A stretch of 64,000 bases of DNA from Bacillus zhangzhouensis (GTDB lineage Bacteria; Bacillota; Bacilli; Bacillales; Bacillaceae), in assembly GCF_000715205.1 (NCBI RefSeq), contig NZ_JOTP01000004.1, positions 124,001-188,000 on the forward strand. The letters are read 5' to 3'. The notes under the pieces were generated by a model. That model was not told the DNA's origin, made no database searches, and saw only the letters and a program-made list of their open reading frames with translations. A program made the translations under genes and the position numbers. How positions within the stretch are numbered: position 1 is the stretch's first letter; every line of letters begins with the position of its first letter. Below are positions 7,437 through 17,179 of this stretch, piece after piece.

Positions 7437-9119
7437 ATGATCACTAAGCATTTATCAGATATTGACATTGCCCAAAAAGCACAGCTGAGACCGATTCAAG
7501 ACATCGCAGCAAAGTTACAAATACATGACGAAGAATTAGAATGCTATGGTTTCACAAAAGCGAAAATATCTTTGACTATTTTTGATCGTTTAAAGGAACA
7601 AAAAGAAGGAAACGTCATTCTTGTGACTTCGATTAACCCAACGCCAGCAGGTGAGGGCAAGTCCACCGTAACAGTTGGCCTTGGTCAAGCCTTCGAAAAA
7701 ATCGGAAAAAAAGCGATCATTGCCATGCGAGAGCCTTCACTAGGTCCTACAATGGGTATTAAAGGCGGTGCAGCGGGGGGAGGCTATTCTCAGGTACTGC
7801 CAATGGAAGAAATCAATCTCCATTTTACAGGAGACTTTCATGCCATTACATCTGCTCATAACGCGTTATCTGCCTTTATTGATAACCATATCCATCATGG
7901 GAATGAACTTGGCATCGACACGCGCCGGATTGTGTGGAAACGAGTGCTTGATTTAAATGACCGTGCTTTAAGACAGGTTGTTGTGGGGCTTGGCGGTCAA
8001 TTAAATGGGTATCCTAGAGAAGATGGATTTGATATCACGGTTGCTTCCGAAATGATGGCGATTCTCTGTTTAGCAGAAGACTTAAACGATTTAAAAAAAC
8101 GTCTTTCTTCTATTGTTGTTGCTTATAACCAAGAAGGTGAGCCGGTCACAGTTGGAGCGCTTGGATATGAAGGCGTACTCACCTTACTTCTAAAAGATGC
8201 GCTCAAACCGAACCTTGTACAAACGATTGAAGGCACTCCAGCCCTTGTTCATGGCGGTCCTTTTGCCAATATTGCACATGGATGCAATAGTTTAATTGCA
8301 ACAAAAATGGCGGCAAAACTAGCAGATTATGTTGTGACAGAAGCTGGATTTGGTGCAGACCTAGGTGCGGAAAAATTTCTGCACATTAAAACAAGAGCCG
8401 GTAATTTCAAACCAGGTGCAGTTGTGATTGTCGCGACTGTTAGAGCATTGAAGATGCATGGTGGAATGCAGAAAACAGAGCTCAAACAAGAGAATGCACG
8501 TGCCGTATTACAAGGTATACATAATTTAGAAAAGCATATTGAAACAGTGCAAGCCTTCGGTCTTCCATACATCGTCGCAGTGAACCGCTTTATCACCGAT
8601 ACAAAAGAAGAGATTCAAGCGATAGAAGATTGGTGCAAAACGCATGGGCATCCAGTCAAAGCCGTGAATGTATGGGAAGAAGGAGGCGCTGGCGGGACAG
8701 CACTTGCCGAAGAACTCACGACACTTATTGAAAAGAATAAGAACCACTTTTCCTATTTGTATGAGGAGAAAGATTCCATCGAAGAAAAGTTATCTAAAGT
8801 AGCCAAAGTGGTTTACGGGGCAGATGGTGTCACGCTCACATCAAAAGCAAGAAAGCAGTTGGCAGCGATCGAGAAGAACGGCTGGGCTCACTTGTCGGTT
8901 TGTATGGCAAAAACGCAATATTCTCTTTCAGACGATCCAGCTTTAATCGGCAAACCAAAAGGTTTTACCATTACAATTCGTGAGTTAAAACCATCTGTAG
9001 GGGCAGGATTTATTGTTGCTTTAACCGGAAGCATTCTTACCATGCCTGGTTTGCCTAAAAAACCTGCGGCGCTTGAGATGGATTTATTAGAAGACGGCAG
9101 TGTGACAGGACTCTTTTAG
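7437..9119 (+). CDS. fhs: Formate-tetrahydrofolate ligase
   Basis: This cytosolic enzyme makes 10-formyl-tetrahydrofolate from formate, THF and ATP, feeding purine synthesis and Met-tRNA formylation. The ATG is chosen because AAAGGAGG precedes it, giving a normal-length 560-residue protein. The P-loop-like [16 protein letters not shown] (about residue 65) and [21 protein letters not shown] (about 98-117) are diagnostic. To my memory B. subtilis 168 lacks fhs, so its presence between metA and bsaA distinguishes this lineage. Confidence 0.95.
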   Translation: MITKHLSDIDIAQKAQLRPIQDIAAKLQIHDEELECYGFTKAKISLTIFDRLKEQKEGNVILVTSINPTPAGEGKSTVTVGLGQAFEKIGKKAIIAMREPSLGPTMGIKGGAAGGGYSQVLPMEEINLHFTGDFHAITSAHNALSAFIDNHIHHGNELGIDTRRIVWKRVLDLNDRALRQVVVGLGGQLNGYPREDGFDITVASEMMAILCLAEDLNDLKKRLSSIVVAYNQEGEPVTVGALGYEGVLTLLLKDALKPNLVQTIEGTPALVHGGPFANIAHGCNSLIATKMAAKLADYVVTEAGFGADLGAEKFLHIKTRAGNFKPGAVVIVATVRALKMHGGMQKTELKQENARAVLQGIHNLEKHIETVQAFGLPYIVAVNRFITDTKEEIQAIEDWCKTHGHPVKAVNVWEEGGAGGTALAEELTTLIEKNKNHFSYLYEEKDSIEEKLSKVAKVVYGADGVTLTSKARKQLAAIEKNGWAHLSVCMAKTQYSLSDDPALIGKPKGFTITIRELKPSVGAGFIVALTGSILTMPGLPKKPAALEMDLLEDGSVTGLF

Positions 9120-9193
9120 TAGGAAGCATAAAAAGCGATTTTCTAAAAGAAGCATGTTACGATAGGGAAAAGTGAATCCTAGGAGGCTATGAG

Positions 9194-9676
9194 ATGTCAA
9201 TTTATGATATTCAGGTCAAGACCATTAACGGTCAGGAAAAATCAATGGCAGATTACAAAGGGAAAGTGCTCATTATTGTGAACACAGCGAGCAAATGCGG
9301 ACTTACCCCTCAATTTAAACAATTACAAGAGTTATATGATCAATATCATGAAAAGGGCCTTGAAATTTTAGGATTTCCGTGTAACCAATTTATGAACCAA
9401 GAGCCGGAAGGGGAAGAAGCGATTCAAGAATTTTGTTCATTGAATTATGGTGTGACCTTCCCAATGTTTGCAAAAGTAGATGTCAATGGTGACAATGCGC
9501 ATCCGCTTTTCAAACACTTAACAAGTCATGCGAAAGGTGTACTTGGTACGAAGACAGTGAAATGGAATTTCACAAAATTTATCGTCGATCAAAACGGAGA
9601 AGTCACTGAACGATTCTCTCCTAAAACACCACCAAAAGAATTAGAAAGCTCGATCATCGCCTTATTGGACAAATAA
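9194..9676 (+). CDS. bsaA: Glutathione-peroxidase-type thiol peroxidase BsaA
   Basis: A 160-residue peroxidase expected to reduce hydroperoxides using thioredoxin. The peroxidatic Cys is in NTASKCGLTPQ (residue 36), the conserved Gln is in GFPCNQF, and the Trp/Asn pair is in VKWNFTKF. Bacilli lack glutathione, so the family name is historical. RBS AGGAGG. It sits 1 nt before ypgQ and is probably cotranscribed with it. Confidence 0.9.
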   Translation: MSIYDIQVKTINGQEKSMADYKGKVLIIVNTASKCGLTPQFKQLQELYDQYHEKGLEILGFPCNQFMNQEPEGEEAIQEFCSLNYGVTFPMFAKVDVNGDNAHPLFKHLTSHAKGVLGTKTVKWNFTKFIVDQNGEVTERFSPKTPPKELESSIIALLDK

Positions 9677-9677
9677 G

Positions 9678-10301
9678 ATGCTAACGATCATGCAGCAAAA
9701 CCAATTGGAGGCAGCTGCCTCCTTTGTTTCAAATAAGCTAAAGGATGAGCCGACTGGACACGATGCAGCTCATATCGATCGTGTGCGCCTGCTTGCGGTC
9801 AATATTGCAAAGCAGGAAGGCGGCTCTCTTTTTATCATCGAAATGGCGGCTATTGTGCATGATTTAATTGATGAAAAACTGTCAAGTGAATGGAAGCTTT
9901 CACCCCATCAGCTTGAGCATCAGCTCCTTTTGTGGGAAGTCGACACAAGAGATATTCGCTATATCATGGACATCATTACATCGATGTCTTTTCGTCATCG
10001 TCACATGCAGCATAAGCCAATGACATTAGAAGGGGCCATTGTTCAAGATGCGGATCGGCTGGATGCAATAGGAGCAAGTGGCATTGCAAGAGTGTTTACG
10101 TATGCAGGAGCAAAAGGTGAGCCCCACTATACACACGATTCACAGCAGGGCTCAGTGCTGAAGCATATAAAAGAAAAATTACTCAACTTAAAAGACTTGA
10201 TGAACACCCGTGCAGGAAAGCAGCTTGCTAAAGAGCGGCATGAATTCATGTGTTTATTTATCAAGACGTGGAAAGAAGAATGCGGCCTTACAGATGAGTA
10301 G
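9678..10301 (+). CDS. ypgQ: HD-domain phosphohydrolase YpgQ
   Basis: A 207-residue HD-superfamily protein. Metal ligands are visible in order: H in HDAAHIDRV (about residue 28), HD in IVHDLID (about 60) and D in QDADRLDA (about 119). B. subtilis YpgQ has been described as a metal-dependent (deoxy)nucleotide pyrophosphohydrolase. It starts 2 nt after the bsaA stop, so translation is probably coupled. Confidence 0.86.
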   Translation: MLTIMQQNQLEAAASFVSNKLKDEPTGHDAAHIDRVRLLAVNIAKQEGGSLFIIEMAAIVHDLIDEKLSSEWKLSPHQLEHQLLLWEVDTRDIRYIMDIITSMSFRHRHMQHKPMTLEGAIVQDADRLDAIGASGIARVFTYAGAKGEPHYTHDSQQGSVLKHIKEKLLNLKDLMNTRAGKQLAKERHEFMCLFIKTWKEECGLTDE

Positions 10302-10331
10302 GGTCTTTATGTGTGTAAGGAGGATGTATAG

Positions 10332-11471
10332 ATGAAAATAACAGCAATAGAACCGACGCCAAGTCCGAATACAATGAAGGTCATTTTGACAGAAGCGCTT
10401 GCCGGCGGTAAAAGCAACAACTACAAAAAGGATCAAAAAGACGAAGCGCCAGAGATGATCAAGCGTATCTTAAATATTGAAGGTGTAAAAGGGGTCTATC
10501 ATGTAGCGGATTTCTTAGCGGTCGAGCGCAATGCAAAGTTTGACTGGCAGGGTATTTTGCAACAGGTCAGAGAGGCGTTTGGACAAGAAACAGAAGGTCT
10601 TCAGCAAGGGTCACAGTCAGGCGATGACACATTTGGCGAAGTCAAAGTGTTCGTCCAAATGTTTAATGGAATTCCGATGCAGGTCAAGCTGACGGACGGT
10701 GAGAGAGAAGAGCGGTTTGGAATGCCTGAACGCTTCCAAGCAGCCATCTTAAAGCTCAGAAGCAGTTCAGACAATGTCGTGTTTGAACGTGTGTGGAAAG
10801 AACACGGCGTTCGTTTTGGGGAATTTGCTGATATCGGTCAGGAAGTCACAGAAGAGCTTCAAGCAGCTTATGATGACGAGCGTTTAGTCCGTTTAACAGA
10901 GGCAGTCAAGGAAGGGCAGGAGGCTGTAGATAAACAGGTGAATCGCCAGGCATATGATGTCACAGAAGAGATGCTGCGCGAGGAAGATTGGAAAAAGCGT
11001 TTTGCCCATTTAGAGCAAATGCAGCCCAAGCAAAAGGATATACCAGTTTTAATGAAAGCAATGCAGGACCCAAAAACGTCTATTCGTAGACAAGCCGTTG
11101 TGAACGCTGGAATGATTGAAGATCCTGCCATCCTCCCTATTTTATATAAAGGGCTTGAAGACAAAACAGTCACGGTCCGCAGAACAGCTGGAGACTGTAT
11201 TTCGGATCTTGGTGATCCTAGTGCTATAGAAGCGATGATCGTAGCATTAAAGGATCCAAGTAAGCTTGTCCGCTGGCGTGCGGCCATGTTCCTTTACGAA
11301 GAAGGTGACGAAACGGCACTTGAAGCATTGAAAGAAGCAGAGCAAGACCCTGAATTTGAAGTCAGTCTACAAGTGAAAATGGCGATTGAGCGAATTGAGC
11401 TTGGAGAAGAAGCGAAAGGCTCAGTGTGGAAGCAAATGACAGAAAGTAGAAAAAATGCATCAGAATCATGA
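10332..11471 (+). CDS. ypgR: Nfu N-terminal plus HEAT-repeat protein YpgR
   Basis: 379 residues. Residues 1-85 (beginning ITAIEPTPSPNTMKV) match the Nfu/NifU N-terminal fold, without the CxxC of true Fe-S scaffolds. Residues about 225-350 contain HEAT/PBS-lyase-like repeats (for example DPAILPILYKGLEDKTVTVRRTA and DPSAIEAMIVALKDPSKLVRWRA). Such proteins are often annotated as conserved virulence factor C; a role in Fe-S or protein interaction is only inferred. RBS AAGGAGG. Confidence 0.82.
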   Translation: MKITAIEPTPSPNTMKVILTEALAGGKSNNYKKDQKDEAPEMIKRILNIEGVKGVYHVADFLAVERNAKFDWQGILQQVREAFGQETEGLQQGSQSGDDTFGEVKVFVQMFNGIPMQVKLTDGEREERFGMPERFQAAILKLRSSSDNVVFERVWKEHGVRFGEFADIGQEVTEELQAAYDDERLVRLTEAVKEGQEAVDKQVNRQAYDVTEEMLREEDWKKRFAHLEQMQPKQKDIPVLMKAMQDPKTSIRRQAVVNAGMIEDPAILPILYKGLEDKTVTVRRTAGDCISDLGDPSAIEAMIVALKDPSKLVRWRAAMFLYEEGDETALEALKEAEQDPEFEVSLQVKMAIERIELGEEAKGSVWKQMTESRKNASES

Positions 11472-11479
11472 GGATGATG

Positions 11480-11512
11480 AACAAGCTGCCAATGAAAGGC
11501 AGCTTGTTTTCT
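11480..11512 (+). terminator. ypgR terminator
   Basis: AACAAGCTGCC / GGCAGCTTGTT stem followed by TTTTCT. Confidence 0.85.
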
Positions 11513-11540
11513 AAATAACGCTTTTCTATAGACAGAAAAA

Positions 11541-11555
11541 TTTTTTTAGAAAAAT
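11541..11555. promoter_or_regulatory. Weak CodY-box-like sequence upstream of ilvD
   Basis: An A/T-rich 15-mer with GAAAA at its right half matches the CodY consensus AATTTTCWGAAAATT at 11 of 15 positions, 15 bp upstream of the -35 of ilvD. ilvD is a known CodY target in B. subtilis, but a match this weak in AT-rich DNA is only suggestive. Confidence 0.35.
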
Positions 11556-11569
11556 TATTTTGAATATTG

Positions 11570-11598
11570 TTGAAATATACGAAAAAACTCTATATAGT
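11570..11598 (+). promoter_or_regulatory. Sigma-A promoter of ilvD
   Basis: TTGAAA (11570-11575), 17-bp spacer, TATAGT (11593-11598). Predicted start near 11605, giving a leader of about 180 nt before the ilvD ATG. No T-box signature was found in that leader. Confidence 0.75.
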
Positions 11599-11631
11599 AG
11601 TACCAATATAGAATATTGGGGGTCAGATTTT

Positions 11632-11700
11632 ATGACACGATCCTTGCTGAGCGCTTGCTTCAGCAGCCATATTGGTCATCAGTCAATCATAGGTGGCTAA
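11632..11700 (+). CDS. Candidate 22-codon leader peptide before ilvD
   Basis: An ATG preceded by GGGGG (9-10 nt) opens a 22-codon ORF that includes Leu-Leu and Ile-Ile pairs. It lies wholly inside the transcribed leader of ilvD. It could be a branched-chain leader peptide or chance. GCTGA/TCAGC and GCCA/TGGC pairings exist inside it, but no clear attenuator with a T-run follows. Confidence 0.3.
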   Translation: MTRSLLSACFSSHIGHQSIIGG

Positions 11701-11783
11701 ATAAACAGAAAATTTGTAAAATAAAATCAACTCAAAATCATACAGTCAACTTAGACTTGTATCATAGGAGGCTTTTTAAACAG

Positions 11784-13460
11784 ATGGCAGAACTACGCAG
11801 TAATATGATTAAGCAGGGAATTGACAGAGCACCTCACCGAAGCTTACTAAGAGCAGCGGGGGTAAAGGATGAGGATTTCGGTAAACCGTTTATTGCCGTA
11901 TGTAATTCCTATATTGATATTGTCCCAGGACATGTCCACCTTCAGGAATTCGGTAAAATTGTGAAAGAAGCCATTCGTGAAGCTGGTGGGGTGCCATTTG
12001 AATTTAATACGATTGGTGTCGATGACGGAATTGCCATGGGGCATATCGGGATGAGATATTCATTACCAAGCCGTGAAATCATTGCTGACTCAGTAGAGAC
12101 GGTTGTGTCTGCACACTGGTTTGATGGAATGGTTTGTATTCCTAACTGCGATAAAATCACACCAGGCATGATGATGGCAGCAATGCGTGTGAACATCCCA
12201 ACTGTATTTGTCAGCGGCGGTCCGATGGAAGCAGGTAGAACAAGTGATGGCAGAAAAATTTCTCTTTCATCCGTATTCGAAGGCGTTGGTGCATACCAGT
12301 CAGGGAAAATTAATGAAGAAGAATTAAATGAATTAGAGCAGTTTGGCTGTCCAACATGTGGATCTTGTTCAGGTATGTTTACGGCAAACTCAATGAACTG
12401 TTTAGCAGAGGCACTTGGCATCGCTCTTCCTGGAAATGGCACAATTTTGGCGACATCACCAGAGCGAAGAGAATTTGCGAAGAAATCAGCAAAACAACTG
12501 ATGGAGCTTATCAAAAAAGATATTAAACCACGTGATATTGTCACTGAAAAAGCGATTGATAACGCATTTGCACTAGATATGGCACTAGGTGGTTCAACCA
12601 ATACGGTTCTTCACACATTGGCGATCGCAAATGAAGCGGGAGTTGAATATTCACTCGAGCGTATCAATGAAGTAGCAGAGCGTGTGCCACATTTATCAAA
12701 ACTTGCACCAGCTTCTGATGTTTATATTGAGGATTTACATGAAGCAGGCGGCGTGACAGCTGCGCTAAATGAATTGTCCAAAAAAGAAGGAGCTATTCAT
12801 TTAGATACAATGACCGTCACAGCGAAAACGCTCGGTGAGAACATTGCGGGGCATGAGGTAAAAGACTATAACGTCATTTATCCAATTGACAAGCCATTTA
12901 CTGAAAAAGGCGGCTTAGCCGTTCTATTTGGAAATCTTGCGCCAGATGGGGCTATTATTAAAACAGGAGGAGTTCAAGATGGGATCACACGTCATGAAGG
13001 ACCTGCGATCGTATTTGAATCCCAAGAAGAAGCTCTTGAGGGAATCATTAATAGAAAAGTAGAAGCAGGACATGTGGTCATTATTCGATATGAAGGACCT
13101 AAAGGTGGACCTGGCATGCCTGAAATGCTTGCACCCACTTCACAAATTGTCGGAATGGGACTTGGTCCAAAGGTTGCTTTAATTACAGACGGACGTTTTT
13201 CTGGCGCTTCTCGGGGATTGTCCATTGGACACGTCTCTCCAGAGGCAGCTGAGGGTGGCCCGCTTGCTTTTGTTGAAAATGGTGATCATGTCGTTGTAGA
13301 TATTGAAAAGCGCATTTTAAGCGTAGATGTTCCAGAAGAAGAATGGGAAAGAAGAAAAGCGAATTGGAAAGGCTTTGAGCCAAAAGTGAAAACTGGTTAT
13401 CTAGCCAGATACTCAAAACTTGTGACATCAGCCAATACAGGCGGAATCATGAAAATTTAA
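11784..13460 (+). CDS. ilvD: Dihydroxy-acid dehydratase IlvD
   Basis: A 558-residue Fe-S dehydratase of isoleucine, valine and pantothenate synthesis. Cluster-ligand cysteines are in [15 protein letters not shown] neighbour [11 protein letters not shown] and in [17 protein letters not shown]. The C-terminal [12 protein letters not shown] and [21 protein letters not shown] are also typical. The ATG is chosen because of ATAGGAGG upstream and because the length equals the B. subtilis protein; an in-frame extension to 11616 lacks an RBS. It is separate from the ilv-leu operon, as in B. subtilis. Confidence 0.96.
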   Translation: MAELRSNMIKQGIDRAPHRSLLRAAGVKDEDFGKPFIAVCNSYIDIVPGHVHLQEFGKIVKEAIREAGGVPFEFNTIGVDDGIAMGHIGMRYSLPSREIIADSVETVVSAHWFDGMVCIPNCDKITPGMMMAAMRVNIPTVFVSGGPMEAGRTSDGRKISLSSVFEGVGAYQSGKINEEELNELEQFGCPTCGSCSGMFTANSMNCLAEALGIALPGNGTILATSPERREFAKKSAKQLMELIKKDIKPRDIVTEKAIDNAFALDMALGGSTNTVLHTLAIANEAGVEYSLERINEVAERVPHLSKLAPASDVYIEDLHEAGGVTAALNELSKKEGAIHLDTMTVTAKTLGENIAGHEVKDYNVIYPIDKPFTEKGGLAVLFGNLAPDGAIIKTGGVQDGITRHEGPAIVFESQEEALEGIINRKVEAGHVVIIRYEGPKGGPGMPEMLAPTSQIVGMGLGPKVALITDGRFSGASRGLSIGHVSPEAAEGGPLAFVENGDHVVVDIEKRILSVDVPEEEWERRKANWKGFEPKVKTGYLARYSKLVTSANTGGIMKI

Positions 13461-13541
13461 TCTGAAAGCGAACATTTGAAAATTGCCTCTCTCTATAGTA
13501 TCCTTTATTCACAACATAAGGATTTTAGAGGGGGCTTTTTT

Positions 13542-13976
13542 ATGTCAATGGCATATGAAGAATATATGCGTCAGCTCGTTGTACCAATGCGCCAAGAGCT
13601 TACAAGTGCGGGATTTCAAGAACTAACAACTGAAGAAGAGGTAGAACAAACGATGCAAGAAGCAGAAGGAACGACATTTGTTGTGGTCAATTCTGTATGC
13701 GGATGTGCGGCCGGCTTAGCACGCCCTGCTGCCACTCAAGCTGTGATGAAGGCGGAAAAAGCACCAGATCGAATTGTGACGGTTTTTGCTGGTCAGGACA
13801 GGGAAGCAACTGCAAAAATGAGAGAATACTTCACAGGTGAGGAACCATCTTCTCCTTCTATGGCACTTTTAAAAGGAAATGAACTTGTTCATTTTATCCC
13901 ACGTGAGGAAATTGAAGGCCATGAAATGGAAGACATCATGAAAAATGTATTATCTGCATTCGAAAAACATTGCTAA
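13542..13976 (+). CDS. brxA: Bacilliredoxin BrxA (YphP)
   Basis: A 144-residue DUF1094/YphP protein. The active site is the unusual CGC motif in NSVCGCAAG (about residues 53-55). Bacilliredoxins remove bacillithiol from S-bacillithiolated proteins after hypochlorite or disulfide stress. The start ATG follows GAGGGGG. It pairs functionally with bshB2 about 35 kb away in this window. Confidence 0.92.
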   Translation: MSMAYEEYMRQLVVPMRQELTSAGFQELTTEEEVEQTMQEAEGTTFVVVNSVCGCAAGLARPAATQAVMKAEKAPDRIVTVFAGQDREATAKMREYFTGEEPSSPSMALLKGNELVHFIPREEIEGHEMEDIMKNVLSAFEKHC

Positions 13977-13987
13977 TACAAGTGTTG

Positions 13988-14022
13988 AAATGTCCTGTGA
14001 TCAGATCAGGGCATTTTTTCTT
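13988..14022 (+). terminator. brxA terminator
   Basis: AAATG-CCTG / CAGG-GCATTT stem followed by six T. Confidence 0.75.
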
Positions 14023-14042
14023 GATAATGATGGAGGAACGGC

Positions 14043-14837
14043 ATGCTCATTACAACAAGCTTTAGAGCAAATGTACAAACGATTGAAATAGCAAAGGCAC
14101 TAGCAGAGGATTTGCATGGTGAGTATGTAGAGCGGCGCAAACAATCCGTCAAACAGCTTGCTATCAAACGGGGGGACGTACTCGTTGTCGGGAAAGAACG
14201 ATTCGAATGGTATCAGCCAAATGGTGAAAAGTTTTTCTTCCATCCAAGCTCAGCGATGTTTAGGGTAAAGCGGCTCCTCCGTGGCGAAAAGGATCCATTG
14301 ATAGAAGCAGCACAGCTTAAGCAAGGCGATTCCTTTTTGGACTGTACGCTTGGCTTAGGGTCAGATGCGATTACCGCAAGCTGCGCCGCAGGTCCAAATG
14401 GAAAGGTAGTCGGTATTGAAAAGAATCCCATGACGGCATTACTAGTGCGAGAAGGGCTAAACACATGGGAGACAGGTGTAGGCGAGGCAGATGAAGCGAT
14501 GAAACGGATATCTGTCATAAGCGGAGACAGTATCGAGCAGCTAAAGAAGCTACCTGATCGTTCATTTGATATCGTCTATTTTGATCCGATGTTTGAGGAA
14601 ACGATTCAAGAATCTACAAGTATAGCGCCGCTTCGTCATGCGGCAGAGCACCACTTTGACCACGAAATGGCCATGCAAGAAGCGATAAGAGTGGCAAGAA
14701 AAAGAGTGGTTTTAAAAGATCATTGGAAAAGTACTCGATTTACAGCAGACTCCTATCAATTTCATGTCATCAAACGAAAAACAGCCCAATTCCATTATGG
14801 GTATATCTCAATAGAAGAAGACAAAGGGCTAAAATAA
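14043..14837 (+). CDS. ypiP: Class I SAM-dependent methyltransferase (YpiP)
   Basis: 264 residues. The SAM-binding motif I is FLDCTLGLGSDAI (about 100-112), followed by VVGIEKN (motif II) and the catalytic-loop-like FDIVYFDPMFEE (about 177-188), similar to N-methyltransferases of the RsmJ/RsmD kind. The substrate is unknown. Its final seven codons and terminator recur at 1121-1174. Confidence 0.82.
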   Translation: MLITTSFRANVQTIEIAKALAEDLHGEYVERRKQSVKQLAIKRGDVLVVGKERFEWYQPNGEKFFFHPSSAMFRVKRLLRGEKDPLIEAAQLKQGDSFLDCTLGLGSDAITASCAAGPNGKVVGIEKNPMTALLVREGLNTWETGVGEADEAMKRISVISGDSIEQLKKLPDRSFDIVYFDPMFEETIQESTSIAPLRHAAEHHFDHEMAMQEAIRVARKRVVLKDHWKSTRFTADSYQFHVIKRKTAQFHYGYISIEEDKGLK

Positions 14838-14868
14838 AGATCATTTTAGCCCTTTGTCCACAATCTGA
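14815..14868. repeat. 54-bp repeat, ypiP copy (gene end plus hairpin)
   Basis: Two mismatches separate this from 1121-1174. The hairpin AAAGGGCTAAAAT / ATTTTAGCCCTTT (14823-14855) also acts as the ypiP terminator. Confidence 0.85.
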
Positions 14869-14890
14869 AAAGCCCTCATTAGGGCTTTTA
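14869..14890. terminator. Second terminator after ypiP, shared with a small minus-strand ORF
   Basis: AAAGCCCT-CATT-AGGGCTTT stem with T-runs on both strands. Confidence 0.75.
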
Positions 14891-14962
14891 ATCTGTGATC
14901 TCCATATAGACAAAATAAAATAATGTCAGCAAGGAAGCCGTGACGAAAAACCCTTCAAGCAT
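14888..14962 (-). CDS. Possible 24-residue membrane micro-protein
   Basis: A short ORF with GGGAGG well placed before its second ATG (an in-frame ATG lies 6 nt upstream). The product is almost entirely one hydrophobic helix (MLEGFFVTASLLTLFYFVYM) with an acidic tail, and it ends exactly in a terminator. It is too short for normal gene finders and I do not recognise it. The RBS, terminator and helix together make it plausible. Confidence 0.5.
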   Translation of the reverse strand: MLEGFFVTASLLTLFYFVYMEITD

Positions 14963-15115
14963 ACCCATTCCTCCCAAATTTTAGTCATCGTTACTGTCAT
15001 TGTAAACGTTTTATTATGAAAAAGAAAGTCTCAAATCAATGACCAAATTGAATGACTGAAAATTCATTATATGCTAGAATAGCAGTATGATAACTTATGG
15101 AAGGATTTAGATATC

Positions 15116-15733
15116 ATGAAGATGTGGATGAGAAAAACGCTTGTTGCACTCTTTACGATTGCAACTTTTGGTTTAATCTCTCCTCCGTCGGCTTTGATGA
15201 CAGACAAGCCATCTGAACTTTCTTCATCTGATAAAACGCCTTATACTGCTGTTTATGATACATCAGATGAAATGCGCAGCTGGGAATTATCGCAAGAGGA
15301 CAACAAAGAGCAGATAGATCCCTTTGAGCAATATAAGCAAGAGGTTCTATCAAGTGCAGAAAACCAATCCTTTCTCAAATTTGGTCATAAAATCACACCT
15401 GTCATTGAGGACGAGTACAGAGAAGAGATTCAACCGAAGATTGAACAAGTGTTAACCGACTTTTTAACAAATTTCAAAGATGACGAAAAATTTCAAGATG
15501 TTGTTTTAACTGATCAACCTTCCAGCGGAAATGGCGAAAAAATCTTCCACATTTACAACCGGAAGACCGGAGAAGATTTGCTCCGTTTTCATGTGAGAAG
15601 AGATCAGCCGCCTCATAGCGGTTATTGGTTTAACTTTCATTACCATACAGCAGAAGATGGATTCCAGACGCATCATGAACTCGGTAATATTTACTGGGAC
15701 AAAAACACCCCACCGAGCTGGATGAGCCACTAG
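15116..15733 (+). CDS. ypjP: YpjP-like protein with signal peptide
   Basis: 205 residues. The N-terminus (KMWMRKTLVALFTIATFGLIS) looks like a signal peptide or membrane anchor, followed by a soluble polar domain ending in YHTAEDGFQTHHELGNIYWDKNTPPSWMSH. The family is known only from Bacillaceae and has no assigned function. It lies 17 nt before ypjQ, so an operon is likely. Confidence 0.8.
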   Translation: MKMWMRKTLVALFTIATFGLISPPSALMTDKPSELSSSDKTPYTAVYDTSDEMRSWELSQEDNKEQIDPFEQYKQEVLSSAENQSFLKFGHKITPVIEDEYREEIQPKIEQVLTDFLTNFKDDEKFQDVVLTDQPSSGNGEKIFHIYNRKTGEDLLRFHVRRDQPPHSGYWFNFHYHTAEDGFQTHHELGNIYWDKNTPPSWMSH

Positions 15734-15750
15734 AAGGAGATGTCAACCAA

Positions 15751-16281
15751 TTGAAAAAGTATACAATGAACGAAATGGTGCACATTACAAAACAAATGTT
15801 AAACGATCGCGGAGTGAAAATTGAAGATATTGCACACATTGTGCTTAAGCTTCAAGAAAAATATCATCCGAATCTTCCACTTAGTGTCTGCATTGAAAAT
15901 GTTGAAAAAGTGCTGAAAAAAAGGGAAATTGTCCATGCTGTTTTAACAGGGCTTGCCCTTGATCAGCTGGCAGAAAAAAAGCTTTTGCCAGAACCTTTAC
16001 AGCACTTAGTTGAAACAGATGAGCCGCTATATGGAATTGACGAGATTATTCCGCTTTCCATTGTCAATGTATATGGATCAATCGGTTTGACCAACTTCGG
16101 TTATTTAGATAAAGAGAAATTTGGTATTATCAGGGAATTAGATGAAGGTCGTCCAGGTGAAGTGCATACCTTCCTTGATGATCTTGTCGCTGCTCTTGCC
16201 GCAGCAGCAGCAAGCCGCATTGCTCACTCTCACCAAGATATTAAGGATGAAGAGCAGGATCGAGTGAATCAACAAGTATAA
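15751..16281 (+). CDS. ypjQ: PgpA-domain protein YpjQ
   Basis: A 176-residue phosphatidylglycerophosphatase-A-like protein, close to YutG of B. subtilis. IDEIIPLSIVNVYGSIGLTNFGYLDKEK resembles the family core, and DDLVAALAAAAASRIAHSH its C-terminal helix. It starts at TTG after AGAAGGAG. It probably acts on phosphatidylglycerophosphate or a related lipid, but YutG is the main enzyme in B. subtilis, so the substrate is uncertain. Confidence 0.8.
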   Translation: MKKYTMNEMVHITKQMLNDRGVKIEDIAHIVLKLQEKYHPNLPLSVCIENVEKVLKKREIVHAVLTGLALDQLAEKKLLPEPLQHLVETDEPLYGIDEIIPLSIVNVYGSIGLTNFGYLDKEKFGIIRELDEGRPGEVHTFLDDLVAALAAAAASRIAHSHQDIKDEEQDRVNQQV

Positions 16282-16285
16282 TATG

Positions 16286-16322
16286 TAAAACATGTCTGCT
16301 CATCAAGCAGACGTGTTTTTTT
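16286..16322 (+). terminator. ypjQ terminator
   Basis: AACATGTCTGCT / AGCAGACGTGTT stem followed by eight T. Confidence 0.85.
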
Positions 16323-16384
16323 GGTTTCAACAAAAGCAGAAATAAGGTAAACTACAACAAGAACATAAATAAAGGATGAAAAAA

Positions 16385-17179
16385 ATGAAACAATACAAAG
16401 AGTTATGCCGTCATGTATTACAGCACGGGGATGAAAAAGGTGACAGAACGGGAACAGGCACAATCAGCACGTTCGGTTACCAAATGAGATTTGATTTACA
16501 GGAAGGATTTCCTTTATTAACGACAAAGAAATTACACCTAAAATCAATCATTCATGAGTTACTGTGGTTTTTAAAAGGTGATACAAATGTCAAATATCTT
16601 CAAGAAAATGGCGTCCGTATTTGGAACGAATGGGCAGATGAAAATGGAGAACTAGGTCGTGTGTATGGTGCGCAGTGGAGATCATGGGCTAGCGGAGATG
16701 GAGAGACCGTGGATCAGATCAGCAAGCTGATCCATGATATTGAGAACAATCCGAATTCGAGAAGACTCATCGTCAGTGCTTGGAATCCGGCAGAAATTGA
16801 TCAAATGGCGCTGCCTCCTTGTCATTGTTTGTTTCAATTTTACGTATCAAACGGTAAATTATCCTGCCAGCTTTATCAAAGATCGGCAGATATCTTTTTA
16901 GGCGTGCCTTTTAATATTGCTTCATATGCACTTCTAACGTTGATGATTGCCAAAGTGACAAATCTTGAGCCAGGAGAGTTTATTCATACACTTGGGGATG
17001 CTCATATTTATCAAAATCATCTTCCTCAGGTGAACATGCAGCTAGAGCGCGAGGAGCGCACGCTTCCGCAGCTTCGCATCACAAGAGATGTAAAGAGCAT
17101 TTTTGATTTTGCGTTTGATGATTTTGTGCTCGAGAACTATGATCCGCATCCGCATATTAAAGGAGAAGTCAGTGTATGA
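16385..17179 (+). CDS. thyB: Thymidylate synthase (ThyA/ThyB type)
   Basis: A 264-residue folate-dependent thymidylate synthase converting dUMP to dTMP. The catalytic Cys is in [12 protein letters not shown] (about residue 146), and the dUMP-binding [20 protein letters not shown] follows. The second ATG is chosen for correct spacing from AAAGGATG. Its stop overlaps the dfrA start (ATGA), so the pair couples dTMP synthesis with regeneration of tetrahydrofolate. The symbol follows B. subtilis synteny. Confidence 0.95.
   Translation: MKQYKELCRHVLQHGDEKGDRTGTGTISTFGYQMRFDLQEGFPLLTTKKLHLKSIIHELLWFLKGDTNVKYLQENGVRIWNEWADENGELGRVYGAQWRSWASGDGETVDQISKLIHDIENNPNSRRLIVSAWNPAEIDQMALPPCHCLFQFYVSNGKLSCQLYQRSADIFLGVPFNIASYALLTLMIAKVTNLEPGEFIHTLGDAHIYQNHLPQVNMQLEREERTLPQLRITRDVKSIFDFAFDDFVLENYDPHPHIKGEVSV

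Noticed and set aside
8327..8747. Open frames opposite fhs
   Set aside because: Shadow frames of a conserved gene without start signals.
11616..11783. N-terminal extension of IlvD by 56 residues
   Set aside because: No RBS before the upstream start, residues unlike the family, and the internal ATG has a strong RBS and gives the exact usual length.
11500..11784. T-box riboswitch before ilvD
   Set aside because: No AGGGTGG-type T-box core and no terminator/antiterminator pair; GGTGG alone is insufficient.
11942..12601. Long open frame opposite ilvD
   Set aside because: Mirror frame of a strongly conserved gene; no RBS and no recognisable motif.
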